A DNA stretch of 64,000 nt from contig MU001497.1 of assembly GCA_010093485.1 (NCBI GenBank), positions 1,881,064 through 1,945,063 of the forward strand. Reading direction: 5' to 3'. The DNA comes from Karstenula rhodostoma CBS 690.94. Taxonomy: Eukaryota; Ascomycota; Dothideomycetes; Pleosporales; Didymosphaeriaceae. The position numbers were made by a program, and so were the translations under genes. The number at the start of each line of letters is the position of its first letter. The stretch's first letter is position 1. Positions 50,896-61,264 of this stretch are shown here, piece after piece. The notes beneath the pieces were generated by a model. The model was not told where the DNA came from, did not search any database, and saw nothing but the letters and a program-made list of their open reading frames with translations.

Positions 50896-52200
50896 TCTAT
50901 AGCTTATAAATAAAATAAGTTTTATAGAAATTTAAAAATATATAAAAATAAATTAAATATTTAAAATAAATTTATATAAACTTATAATATTTTTTAGGGG
51001 TACTAAGATAGGTATATTAAGTTACTATAATAGGGAAATTTAACTATACTATACTATATAAAAGGATATACTATTTAGAAAAATTTAAAAAATTAAAAAT
51101 ATACCCTTTTTAGGTAAACTTATTAGCTATAGTATATAGGAGGTAGAAGATTAGTCCTTAATAAGACTAGCTAATAGGTTAGTAATACTACTTTCTAGGT
51201 ACTCTAATTTTATCCTATCTTTATTCTTAGCTACTTTTCTATTTATATTCGTATTAGTATTTATACTTAGGTCTAGGGTAGTAGATATTTATTTAGGTTT
51301 ACCGAAATTATATTCTCTATTCGCCTGGGCGTATTTTATATATAGCTTACTACTAAGATAGTATAGCTTTTATTTATAATATTAAAAGTATACCTATATT
51401 ACTCTATACTCTTATTAATACTATTATTTATATTATTATATAGTACTAAGGGTAATATTTAGAGGATAAGTAATATTATTTATATTCCCTTTAATAGAAG
51501 TTTATACCCTCTTATTTCTTAGGGGGCTCGCCTTAATTATCGTCACTATTACTATATAATTAAGTAAGGTCCGGCGCGTTATTACGATCTACTAAGTAGG
51601 GACACGTGGTTATAATATAATAATTAACTCTTAATTAATATAGGTATATAATTAATATAAAGATAAAAGTAACTTAGATATTTAGTAATATCTACTATCT
51701 AAAGTCTAAATAGAATTATCTACTATATATTTTCCTTTTATAGCTAACTAGTAATAAATACCTATACTATAAACTCTTTACTTTTAAGTAGACACCTTTA
51801 TATATCTTCTATCTTCTAAACTTTCTTTTACCTATTTCCCTACCCTTATTTAGCTTAAAGCTATATAGTAAAAAATTAGGATAGGTTATTAATATAAATA
51901 TAAGAAATATTCTTCTATAACTAAATATATATATTATAAAGTCTAGAGAGGTACTCCTCTATACTTCTTTACACGTAGTTAAACGGTGGCTTAATGGGTA
52001 ATAATATAATTTAAACGATAACCCAGGAGTTTAATAATTAAGGTACCCTTTATAAAGAATCTTCTATATAGGCTCACTTATAGATATATTCTATAAAAGT
52101 CTATATTAGGTTAATTAGTGTATAATAAGCCATAATATAGGTATAAGAAGGAAATCTACTTACTATACTAAAACTAGTATCTACCTACCTGCCTCCCCTC

Positions 52201-53547
52201 CCTAGATATATATCCCAAATATTCATTATATCGTTATGGTAGTCCTGAAAGGTAATTAAAGTATTGGGGCCCCCTCTATCTCCTATATCGATATAGTAAC
52301 TACCTATAAATAATATATATTAGCAGCCCTTTAGTATCTATTTAGCTCTCCTTTTATATCTCTATAGTACTTACTATAAAAGTATTAATTATCGCCGAAG
52401 CTATCTCCTACTAATATCTTCCCTCTAGTTAATATACTAGCTGGGACGACGCGTCTAGGATTATACATTCCATAGTATTAATTAACGATACCTTCCTACC
52501 AAGAGCGGTCCGAGAAAATGCACGTCTTTCTAATATTATTATCTTTCCATGTAAATTAGTAGTAGAAGGGTAGATTGCGTCGTTCTTAGAACTCGTCGAC
52601 TTACCCGAAGTGTGGTATCCGCTAGAAGATACTTAGACCACTAAGCCTACGGTTATAATGAGAAGAGGCTTAGAAAAGTATATATTAGATTGAGATAATT
52701 CTAGTTAATAGCAGAGAAGTTAGGGGTTAGGGTAGAGATATAAAGGATAAAAACTCTCTTACTAAGTAACCCTAACCCTAACCCAATAGCACGCGCGTAA
52801 TATAAAGTTTAAGGACCTAGCCGTCTCGAGACCCAGGACCCGGCTTTTCGGAATATATTATAACTAGATTAATCTAATATCTAGCTAATATAGTAGTATA
52901 CAGTATCACGTAACTTATATATCACTAAAGCCTCGTGACCCGCCTGAAAACAACCCACTCAATATAAGATCTGGGTATATTAAAGATAATAGGTAGTATC
53001 TATATATTAAGTCTTTATATCCTTTTTATAATTATTATCTACATTCTCCTTATAAGGAGTTATTGAATACTTTTAATGTATAATAACCTTTAAATAAGGT
53101 AATATAGGCATGTTTCAAATTAAGACTATAGAAAGGCGGGTTTTCAGGGTTATAATTGCCCTGATAAAATTTTCGCAAATCACTCTCGTGTTACAAGGCT
53201 TGAACTGCAATTAGTGATAAAAGGCCCCTAGTAAGCTTATCCACCACAGAGTACCTGTACCGTAATCGTGTTTCATCGTTAACTTTGATACCTACGTCAA
53301 GGCCAATAATATCGTTTTCCACGGATGTCTCGAAACAACGGTTAAGTATTAATGCGGCGAGATTAGGTCGTCTGATCCGTGTCTTACAATACCGGGTTTA
53401 TCCCGCCTTTGCCATAGTAAGCCGCATTGCTTATTCTGTTGTACTATGCGTGCGTAAGATTTTAGTGGAATGTACACGGCATCCCTGCGGCATCTCTGTC
53501 TCGTCTTAGAAAATTCCTCTGAGATTCTGAATTTGTGAACCATACAA
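52201..53547. other. Partly mutated transition zone between AT block and island 3
   Basis: CpA, TpG and CpG steps gradually return. No gene was recognised. It contains the telomere-like repeats at 52720-52784 and GC-containing patches (52440-52680, 52785-52850). It probably holds moderately RIP-mutated unique or repeat DNA. Confidence 0.5.
52720..52784. repeat. Head-to-head telomere-like repeats
   Basis: GTTAGGGGTTAGGGT (about 52719-52733) is followed 34 bases later by AACCCTAACCCTAACCC (52768-52784). The fungal telomere unit is TTAGGG. The two tracts are inverted in the TTAGGG-then-CCCTAA order seen where two chromosome ends have joined. The tracts are very short, so chance or a transposon end is also possible. 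Confidence 0.6.
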
Positions 53548-55008
53548 ATGTATTTTTTAGTCTTTCTTTCGGGCTCACACTCTAGCGTGATGGGTATGCG
53601 GACCTACCGGTGGCTTCTAGCTTTCTGCATTGCTTGCATGCTGGTAGTTGTGACATATATCTCCATGACAACCGGTGTAACCGGCCGTGCTCCTTCTATA
53701 CTCAGGAAAACAAAACTGGATACGCACTCATCGCCCAGCGAAGAAGTATTTTGGACCAACCCCGAAGGTTTAGAAGCTTCATTGCAGGAGTGGGAGTAAA
53801 ACTCTACTCTTTATGGGCTCACAGCGAGTCAATGTTCTTCGGAATTCAATGGCTTATTCCACGAGATAGAGCGCGCCGTTGCACATGGAAACGAGATCGG
53901 GAATATCAAAGAATCGGACATTTATCTGGATTAGAAAACTGAGGGTGCAGTAAAGGCAACGATTTATAATCAGAAGGTGGCTCTACCTGATGTTCGCTAG
54001 ATGGGAAGAAGGCGCCAAAGGAACTATCGCTAAAGTGTCGCGTAGCTTTATATCCTCGAGTCGAAGATCAGTGATGATTTCATGGTCAGCCGAGCGCTTG
54101 GTGCGCTCCATCAAATCGACCGCGCTGTCACGACGAGCCCAGAACCTCTTCCGAACATCGAATTCTCATTCGTGGTCAGCGATATTCCGGATAGTGAACA
54201 CCAACACCGTACCTCCTGGTCGCTCACACGCCTGGCGATAGATGAGGAGATGTGGTTCATGCCAGATTTCGGATTCTGGTCATGGCCATTAGATCTAGTG
54301 GGAAGCTATGAACAAATTCGCGCCGAGATGAGGGCAAACGAAGTGGTATGGGAGAAAAAGGTCCCTAAGGCGTTGTGGCGTGGAGCTGTCAAGACAAACA
54401 AAGTTCGGAACTCTTTAGTAAGGGCGTCACAGGGAAAAAGTTGGGCGGACGTGCATGAAGTGAAGTGGAAAAACCGCACTGATGTTGCGGTAGGTTCTGC
54501 GGTCTTGTCTATGGCGGACCATTGCAACCACCAGTTCCTGATACATACCGAGGGTTCGTCTGCCTGCTCCTTGTTTTAAGATCGTGTGCGAAGAAACTAA
54601 TTGGATTGTGTAGGGCGAAGTTACTCCGGTCGTGGGAAGTATCTTCTCAATTGCGAATCAATCACCATAATACATAAGAGTGAATGGATCGAGCCATATC
54701 AAACACTCCTCGTACCATCTGGTCCACACCAAAATTTCGTCCAAGTTGAACGCGACTTCTCCGATCTAGGATCCAAAATACAACAACTACTACAGGACCC
54801 TGAACAGGCGAAAAGCATCGCACATAATAGTGCATCAACCTTCCGGGATCGATACCTTACTCCGTCTGCACAAGTATGTTATTGGCGCCAATTAATCCGT
54901 TCTTGGGCCGAAGTCAGCTTTCGCCCGAAACCGTGGGTGCTTGTTGGTGGCAAGAAGCAATTGAGGGGCATCCCATTCGAGACCTTCGTGTCAGTACTAG
55001 GTACATGA
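53548..55008 (+). pseudogene. GT90 (CAP10/KDELC-type) glycosyltransferase, inactivated
   Basis: A type II membrane anchor starts it (MGMRTYRWLLAFCIACMLVVV, with upstream ATG at 53548), followed by a stem. The GT90 domain is recognisable as GLFHEIERAVAHGNEIGNIK, ATIYNQK, HQIDRAV, FSFVVSDIPDS, EEMWFMPDFGFWSWP (DFGFWSWP is a family hallmark), VPKALWRGAVKTNKVRNSLV, then after a good 60-base intron (54554-54613) GRSYSGRGKYLLNCESI, EWIEPYQTLLVPSGPHQNFV and a C-terminal helix region. Stops at 53797-53799 (TAA) and 53932-53934 (TAG at an expected Trp) and frame changes near 53985 and 54060 make it non-functional. Such enzymes add xylose or other sugars to glycans in the secretory pathway or cell wall/capsule. 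The lesions are on the side nearest the AT block. Confidence 0.85.
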
Positions 55009-55505
55009 TCAAGACAGATAAGACCTAGCTTACCTAATACAGGGTACAAGCCCTCCATAAAGGTCATGTTCCCTGTAGCGTCTGGAAAACGTTTACACTA
55101 CAGTGTAGATGACAGGCTTGCAGCAGAGCCGACCGATAGGCGTAAGCAAAGCAATGAGGTTGTGGAAGGCGAAGAACAGCGACGATTTAATGAATCTTGT
55201 ATACTATCGCTTGTCTGCTAAACACACCTCGTATGTTTCAATTTCGGCGTATGGGAGGGAGCAAGCGAAGAAAGAAAAGGACGACGGAGACATGTCAGTG
55301 GCAAAGGGACACCTGAAATTGGTCAAACTTCAAACAGAACCAAATAATAGTTCCACACCTTGAAAACATAGACGAGGTAGCTGACAGAAATGTTCACACA
55401 CATTCTCGATCATCGCCCATATATAATGCCCATCCCAACGCGCTGTCCAAACCGGCCCCCTCGCTCCCAATCTCTCCTAGCAGCAGCATCGCCACCACCG
55501 CCACC
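55009..55505. other. Intergenic region
   Basis: Lies between the GT90 relic and the next gene. An 84-codon frame at 55109-55363 has no recognisable motif. Nothing else is seen. Confidence 0.45.
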
Positions 55506-56165
55506 CTAATTCCCTCCAGTCGTATCATCTTTAGTAGGCTGAATCATCTCTGGACGCATCTGAATCCACATGTACCCTGCCATATCTCCGGCTTCCAACA
55601 AGGTGTCTAATCGCGCCCCACCCCTAATAACCTGTGCCCTTACCCTCCCTAGCCAAAATGTCTCGTTCGCCTTCTCCAGTAAGTCCGCCGCTCCCGCATC
55701 TCTGAGGAACTTCCTCAATCTATCATTCTCCTTCTCATTCTCCGCATCGTCCCCTTTCGCTTCGACATCGAAATCTCTCACTGTAGGATCACGCAAAACT
55801 CTCCAATACTCGTCTTTCAATCGTCGTTGACGGAGAAGGATATCTAATTGGTCAAATGGCCGCGTATATTCGGCATGTTCGGTGGACTCAAACACTTCCC
55901 AGAAGTCGGGACGTAAAGGCAGCGGCCAGGTGGCAATATGATAAGCCTTTTCCTCCGCGCTCAAAGGATAGATATGGCGGTAGTTTGGGGCAAAAGGGTC
56001 GCTAGAGTACCGCAGCTCCTCGTGACAAGTTGTTAATGATGCCGTTCCGGTTGTCGTTGCAGCATCATCGGCGGATTGGACGGGATCTTCGCTTGCGAGA
56101 GACCGTTGGGAGGCATCTAGTTGCTGCTGTCGATGATGGCCGGATTCCATAGCGTTCAGTATCAC
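55506..56165 (-). CDS. Conserved-looking hypothetical protein, 219 aa
   Basis: A single uninterrupted frame starts at 56165 (MILNAMESGHHRQQQ; a second ATG at 56150 is equally possible). I do not recognise the family. The first ~45 residues are Ser/Thr/Ala/Gln-rich and probably disordered; residues ~50-200 are charged and helix-rich with aromatic motifs (YRHIYPLSAEEKAYHIATWP, RPDFWEVF, FDQLDILLRQRRLKDEYW). An acidic/basic coiled segment (DDAENEKENDRLRKF) and a C-terminal RPEMIQPTKDD follow. No signal peptide, membrane helix or catalytic motif is seen. Codon use looks like that of the intact neighbours, and it lacks stops despite lying between two pseudogenes, which argues that it is a real gene. 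Confidence 0.65.
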   Translation of the reverse strand: MILNAMESGHHRQQQLDASQRSLASEDPVQSADDAATTTGTASLTTCHEELRYSSDPFAPNYRHIYPLSAEEKAYHIATWPLPLRPDFWEVFESTEHAEYTRPFDQLDILLRQRRLKDEYWRVLRDPTVRDFDVEAKGDDAENEKENDRLRKFLRDAGAADLLEKANETFWLGRVRAQVIRGGARLDTLLEAGDMAGYMWIQMRPEMIQPTKDDTTGGN

Positions 56166-56388
56166 TAAGGAGAAGACTTCGGATGTTTATGGGTGAAGAG
56201 GGATGTGACTGTCTTTGTTACTGTCGCGGTAGGTAGGTGATAAGGAACGATAGACAGCCAGCGCCCCACCTAGGCACCTCATTGATCATGCGGCGCAGTA
56301 AGTCGGTAAATTAGCGCACATTAAGCAATAGTCTAGCCCCTCTTGGATTGGCTATTATCATAGCGTCTACTGAGTTCACTAAACCCCG

Positions 56389-57140
56389 CTAACTTTCATT
56401 CCCATCCCAATCAACATCCAGACAATGACCTTTAATCTCACCGTTGAACCACTCAATTATTTTGATTCGCTTCTGTCTCACTTCCGCACCCTCTAACAGA
56501 CCTCCGCCAACATTCATCTGTAAGACTGCTGAGACGGTTTCATACAGTTGTCGCAGCGCCAAATTCTTGCCAATGCAAGCTCTCAGTCCCACCCCGAGCG
56601 GCATCATATCCCTCTCCATATCTGGCCTTGCAAGACTTCTTTGACGACTGCACGACGATACGGGATGGTTCAGGGTCCAACAATACAGCGGACTCGTTCT
56701 AGTATCTCTCGATCTCGGTGGCAAGGGTGCGACGTGCGGAGGGATTCCGAATCAAGTGGAAGAGGATGGTCGCGAGCATTACAGCGGTGGCGTCCGTACC
56801 AGCGAATGTAATGGCTTACATTGCGCGGTTGCCTCAGACACACAAATCTCCGCTGCAAGAAGGCGTGAGTGATACGTGTGTTCGGTCTTCGGTCTTTCTG
56901 ACCAGTGGTGCGAGAAACAGCTTTGGTTGCGAACACAACGAGCTGGCGGAAAGACTGCTTTGCTTCCTCCGTCAAGCTCAGTCGCATAAACAGCTTGTAG
57001 AGTTGCGAGAAAGGCCATTTTAGAAGGAGTGAGAACCGGGAGAATGCGACGATGGCGAATATGAAAGGGTTGGCGCTGAGCTTTGTGATCGCTTGCGCTT
57101 TTGGGGGAAGGTGCCCGATTTCGGCTACGCCGCCGTACAT
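56389..57140 (-). pseudogene. Cytochrome P450, decayed C-terminal two thirds
   Basis: The minus strand contains, in order, the helices AEIGHLPPKAQAITKLSANP and LSLTEEAKQSFRQLVVFATK, the I-helix FAGTDATAVMLATILFHLIR (AGTDxT type, oxygen activation), RRTLATEIER, a shifted remnant of the K-helix (AVVKEVLQG) and the haem-binding loop PLGVGLRACIGKNLA with its cysteine. The segments are in different frames. There is an in-frame TAG after EIERY, and roughly 60-80 residues between the I-helix and haem loop are missing, including most of the ExxR region. The N-terminal membrane anchor is not recognisable above 57140. It cannot encode an active monooxygenase; the former subfamily cannot be assigned. 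Confidence 0.85.
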
Positions 57141-57925
57141 CGTCCAGCAAATACCCCGTCACGACATGAATCGAAAGACGCACGCAGCTAACTCCAGCCG
57201 TGCACTGGCCGCAATGACGAATAATGTTCCATACCCCATGGTGGTGATGCGGTCGAATTGTTTGGCCTGCTGCGCAGGTCAGATCGAGGATTACCATTAT
57301 CATCATGTAGGCGCCTAAACCATCACAGCCCGTCCCATATCCTATAGATGTCACTGAGGTGAGACGCCGAATGTTCCTCATAGAGCGTATTCAATGCGGC
57401 ACAGCTACATAGGCAATGACGGCGCGACACCAACATGGACACGACTCAGCCATGAGTGACAAAGTCCGTAGTGGAAGGAGGGTACGCCCCCGGCTAAATG
57501 TATCAAGTTACACACAATATGCATGAATGGACCGAGTGCCATGCAATCGACGAGCGTAAATGCAAGGACCGGGGTCGATGCCTCTCGGCCTCCGACGAGC
57601 TTTTCCCGGTTACCCCTCGTAGAAACGCCGCCCCCACGCCATTGAGCAAAAACTACGCCGCAAGGTCTGCTGCAGCTCAATGTCAGCAACAATTAAAATT
57701 TGCGGCGTTTTTGGTGGCACAGGGCGAAAGGGTCGACTGCTGCAGCGGCCTGTTCAAAGACATATCAAAAGGTGAACGACCTGTGACATGACTTTCACCT
57801 TTTGATATGTCTTGACATACAAACAGTCAAACTTGCTGCTCCGGGTTGCGTCTATTCATCGTTAATCCCCGCTGCTCTTTGCCTTTCCGTAATATCTACT
57901 CCAGCACACTTATCTTCTTAAGACG
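57141..57925. other. Intergenic region, promoter side of the alpha/beta hydrolase
   Basis: May contain unrecognisable 5' remains of the P450 in its left part. The notable element is the hairpin at 57757-57813. No other gene is seen. Confidence 0.45.
57757..57813. promoter_or_regulatory. Perfect 20-base inverted repeat with 17-base spacer
   Basis: AAGACATATCAAAAGGTGAA (57757-57776) is followed after 17 bases by its exact reverse complement (57794-57813), ending 113 bases before the hydrolase ATG. It could be a dimeric regulator site, a hairpin in the 5' leader, or a tiny relic of an inverted-repeat element. Confidence 0.7.
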
Positions 57926-58796
57926 ATGGCTGCACAACGTCCTTTCATCGTCATCGTACCTGGTGCTTCCCAAAGTCCCGCCCACTATGGCTATCTGACC
58001 CATATTCTGCAGCTCGCTGGTTATCCAGTATGGACTGGGTTGTTGCCTTCAGTAGGCAGTGGAGATTTCACTGCCGAGGACGATGCTAAGTACGTTCGAG
58101 ACCATCTGCTCATCCCTGTACTTGATCACGAAGAGCACGACGTTATAGTCGTGATGCACTCCTACAGCAGTGTCCCTGGGTCTCATGCTGTCGCGGGATT
58201 AGGCAAAGCGGAGCGTGCAGCCCAAGGCAAGAAAGGTGTCATTGGGCAGGTCTACATCTCCGCGATGCTACTAAAGGGTGGTGATGGACAAACGATTGTC
58301 GGCGGTTTCGGTGGACAGTACCCTCCACATATCCGCGCGGATGTAAGTGGCCACTGCCTAGAAGGAAATCGTGATTGACGTGGTTCCGCAGCCCCCGGCA
58401 AACCTCCTTCGATGCGATGATCGCGTCGGGCCTCTTTATCAAGATGTTACTCCCTCGGATCTGAGAGACGTAGTGGCAGTCGCTGCAATGGCTCAAGGGA
58501 TCCCATCATTCAATTCGCCGGTCCCACGGGCGACATGGGACAGTGACCAGTACAAAGGCCGGATCGCTTTCATCAAAACCCTCAACGATGGTGCGATTCC
58601 CCCACATGTCCAACAGGCGTGGATTGAAGGTATATGGCCTCGATTTGCCATCAAATGAGCTGCACTAAAAGGGCTAGGCACCGGCGTTGAGTGGAAGGTG
58701 AAGGAAATGCAAAGTGGCCATTCTCCACAACTCTCTCAGCCGGAGAAACTATCAGATATCTTGTTGGAGCTGGCTAAGGAGTTCGAAGCTCTTTAG
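57926..58796 (+). CDS. Alpha/beta hydrolase
   Basis: Three exons give 257 aa: 57926-58342, 58392-58629 and 58678-58796; introns are 49 and 48 bases, phases agree. The opening strand and oxyanion loop FIVIVPGASQSPAHYGYL, the nucleophile elbow VIVVMHSYSSVPGSHA with Ser79 (M-H-S-Y-S rather than the usual GxSxG) and the late His233 in MQSGHSPQLSQPEKL fit the AB_hydrolase_6/EstC-like group of small esterases or lactonases. No signal peptide is present, so it is cytosolic. The substrate is unknown. It is intact, unlike the P450 and GT90 to its left. Its promoter holds a perfect inverted repeat. The start was chosen because it directly precedes the conserved first strand. Confidence 0.9.
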
Positions 58797-59602
58797 GTCC
58801 GTTTCTAGGCAGTGCTTTACGTGCCATAGTTGTTGTCTCGCACCCATTATTTCTGGACGAAGATCTGCACTGAGCTCGTTTTGGCGGATGGCTCAATAAC
58901 TCTCCAAACCACCCTTGTCACTGCCCATAAGTGCCCCGCTCTTAGGTTCGTCTTCGACGGCGCGTCTAGTGGAAGGTCGGTTGAACCGCTTGATTCTGTA
59001 TATCAGAAGTGCCATGTCACGATACGTATCTTCAGGCAAGCGGAAAGCATTCGAAATCTGTTCGACCAGTTTCTCGCGTCTCAGCCCTCTGGTCTGGTCA
59101 AATCTGAACCTAATTTTACCTGTTGCTATTGAATGTTCCATTCATGCTCGTTTGCGCCATCACCGGCTTCTCTCCACTTCCCATCCCGACCTTCAACCGT
59201 CATACAATCTGCGCGCGACGCTCGCTTCGAATTCGGCCCGAAGATACATTCCTTCCTAAGACATAAAGTGAGTCAACGAGGAGTTCGTGAGGATATCGTT
59301 GAAGCGTTAACCGTTTCCGGGCCGTGGTCGCACATGCGCGTAGGCACCTGCAGCAGTATTAACGCAATCAAGGCGGGGTTCGACAAGGCCGAGACGTTGA
59401 ATTTATAATGCCGGTTTGAGTGTGTAAACAGGCGCGCCGTCGAATCCCACTGGGTCAGTTATCCAACTAAGAAGTCGCCTTTCAATGCATCTTCGTAGGG
59501 AAAAGGCGTGCAATATTTGCCACAGGGCCATCAAGATATTAGAAATTAACACGGATAAAACCCAAGGTAAGACGGTAGTAATAGTGATAAATAGATAGTC
59601 GT
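58797..59602. other. Convergent intergenic region, no gene supported
   Basis: Lies between the hydrolase and the DUF7924-like gene 3' ends. Frames at 58893-59141 (minus) and 59133-59408 (plus, including VSGPWSHMRVGTCSSINAIKA) are open but unrecognised and overlapping; either could be a decayed gene fragment. Confidence 0.4.
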
Positions 59603-61095
59603 TTAACCCGGTACCGCATCCAACTTCTCCTGTATCGTCTTTATGAAATCATCGTTCGCCCACTTCAAGATTCGAGCCAGACAGTACACCAGCTCCCGCA
59701 CATCGCGTTGATGTGTCGTGCGCCACACCCTGATATTCTGCATATGGGTCGCCTCTCCAAGTTTGAAGTGCACCCACAACTCAAGTACCGGACCCTCGGT
59801 CGTGATGGAGAAACAGAGCTGGGGGGCTGCTGGAGATGTAGGTGCCGTGGGCAGCACAGCCTGATTCTCGAGATCATCCAGTATTTTTAGCATACAAGCG
59901 GCACCAATAGCAGCTTGATTCTGCGCAGCCACTAGACCCCCATTCAGGCTCAACCCCTTCGTCTCTGCAATTAAGAAGGGAAAACGCAGGCCCATGGCAG
60001 CCGTATGCGGGTCGCTAAGTATCGATCTAAAGCTTTGGTGTTTGGCCAGCCGAACTCGATGCGTTGGCGCAAAAGCCCTATCTTCAAGCCCTACCACGAT
60101 ATCTGGCTTTGGTGTTGAAATGTAGAACGGGTCGGCAGCTTCGGTGCTGGTCGTATAAGAGATAGAAGGTGTGTACGGTTGCAGCGAAGGCACCGGCCCT
60201 GGAAACCCGGAAGCTGATTGTGAATCGATGTCGGAGAGCGCAAATTGCGGCTGTGGAAAGCGCGGTGTTGACGCGCCGCTTTCATCGTCAGGTTGGGCCA
60301 CGCCAGGCGGAGAGGGCTTGAGGTCGGCGTTCCAAACTGGAGGGAGTATCAGCATCTCAGAACAGTGCTCCAGAAACGGCCGGCGAACTCACGCTTCTCT
60401 GAAGTATGGCATTGGACGTTGCCTTGCGCTAAGTCACCAATGAGACCGAACAAACTGGCTTTCCAGTCCCCTTCGAGCGAACAACTTCTTGCGTTATGAC
60501 GCGACTGGTCTAGGAACCTTTTTATATGGGGCGCTAGCTGCGACTCGTGTTCCGTTGTGCCAATCACGTCCTCCAAAGTCTCAGCCTCCAGTATATGCCG
60601 CACTCTGCGTTCGATCTCCTGCGGGAGTTCAATCAAATCGTCAATGAGGATTCCAGCGTAAGACATGTTCTGTGCACGGTACGTTTGCGGCGTCGTTCGC
60701 TTGCTAGGGCTGGGTGTTCGCGATGCACGTGCCGAATGCTTAGAGGAGCGTCTCCCACGGCTGGACGACACAGATGCGCTTCGTGGTGTTGGTGGTGCGG
60801 GCATCATGTCAGGATCGCTGTCAGCCGGGCAGGTCTCGAGCCAGTGCTGTATTGACGGTGCGCGCTCGTCTGATACGGGCTGCTGTGTATTCTCGAGCGC
60901 TTCCTCGGTGAGTGCGAACGGTTGTGAGGACACATACGACCGCTGTAACGTTGAGTTTGATGGGTTCGAAGGGGGCGGAGACGTGCGGCGTGTCTCGGGG
61001 TTGACATGTCCCGTTTTGCGACGCTTCGAAATGCGGCCGGGACATCGTGATTGCTGCACGGCGTTGACATTGGAGACTAAGCGTTTCATGGTCAC
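59603..61095 (-). CDS. DUF7924-like fungal protein with PD-(D/E)XK-type motif
   Basis: Two exons (61095-60393 and 60336-59603) with a 56-base intron (donor GTGAGT, branch CTGAT, acceptor CTCCAG) give 478 aa. The N-terminal ~150 residues are disordered, basic and Ser/Pro-rich, with a possible nuclear signal (RISKRRKTGH). The C-terminal domain matches a family expanded in filamentous fungi: LWNADLKPSPPGVAQPDDES, QFALSDIDSQSASGFPGPVP, DPFYISTPKPDIVVGLEDRA, FPFLIAETKGLSLNG and QNQAAIGAACMLKIL. Pro312-Asp313 and Glu359-x-Lys361 are spaced like a PD-(D/E)XK nuclease core, so a nuclease-like fold is plausible (inference). The role is unknown. The gene is intact although the AT block starts about 170 bases upstream of its ATG, so its promoter abuts RIP-mutated DNA. 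Confidence 0.82.
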
Positions 61096-61264
61096 AAATA
61101 TATTATGAAAGGCTAGAGGCTTATCTTATAAGGTTGTGTAAGCGCGTTATTAAGGATAGCAACTTATGGTGTTGGGAATGTTTCTATGTGATAACCGGGA
61201 AAATCTCGGGTATTAGAGGTTAGTGCGGGGGCGATGTAACTAGGTATATAAGGGTTATACGCGA

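Larger units (their letters stand above)
26521..52200. repeat. 26-kb RIP-devastated AT-rich block
   Basis: Almost the whole block consists of A/T with C mostly in CT or CC and G in AG or GG; CA, TG and CG steps are nearly absent apart from rare islets (for example at 34144, 37228, 40741 and 48785). No open frame of useful length exists. This is what RIP leaves of a nest of transposons. Individual elements cannot be named by eye; local tandem repeats are listed separately. Retained CG-containing patches become more frequent after 51200. Confidence 0.9.

Noticed and set aside
51970..52050. Possible tRNA remnant (GTGGCTTAATGGGT)
   Set aside because: Resembles an A box only; no cloverleaf could be drawn.
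52575..52655. tRNA-like A box (GGCTTAGTGG on the minus strand)
   Set aside because: The putative T arm cannot form a five-pair stem and the B box is poor.
55109..55363. 84-codon plus-strand frame
   Set aside because: No motif, no neighbouring exon; probably chance.
59133..59408. 91-codon plus-strand frame downstream of the hydrolase
   Set aside because: Unrecognised and overlapping an opposing frame; not enough to call a gene.
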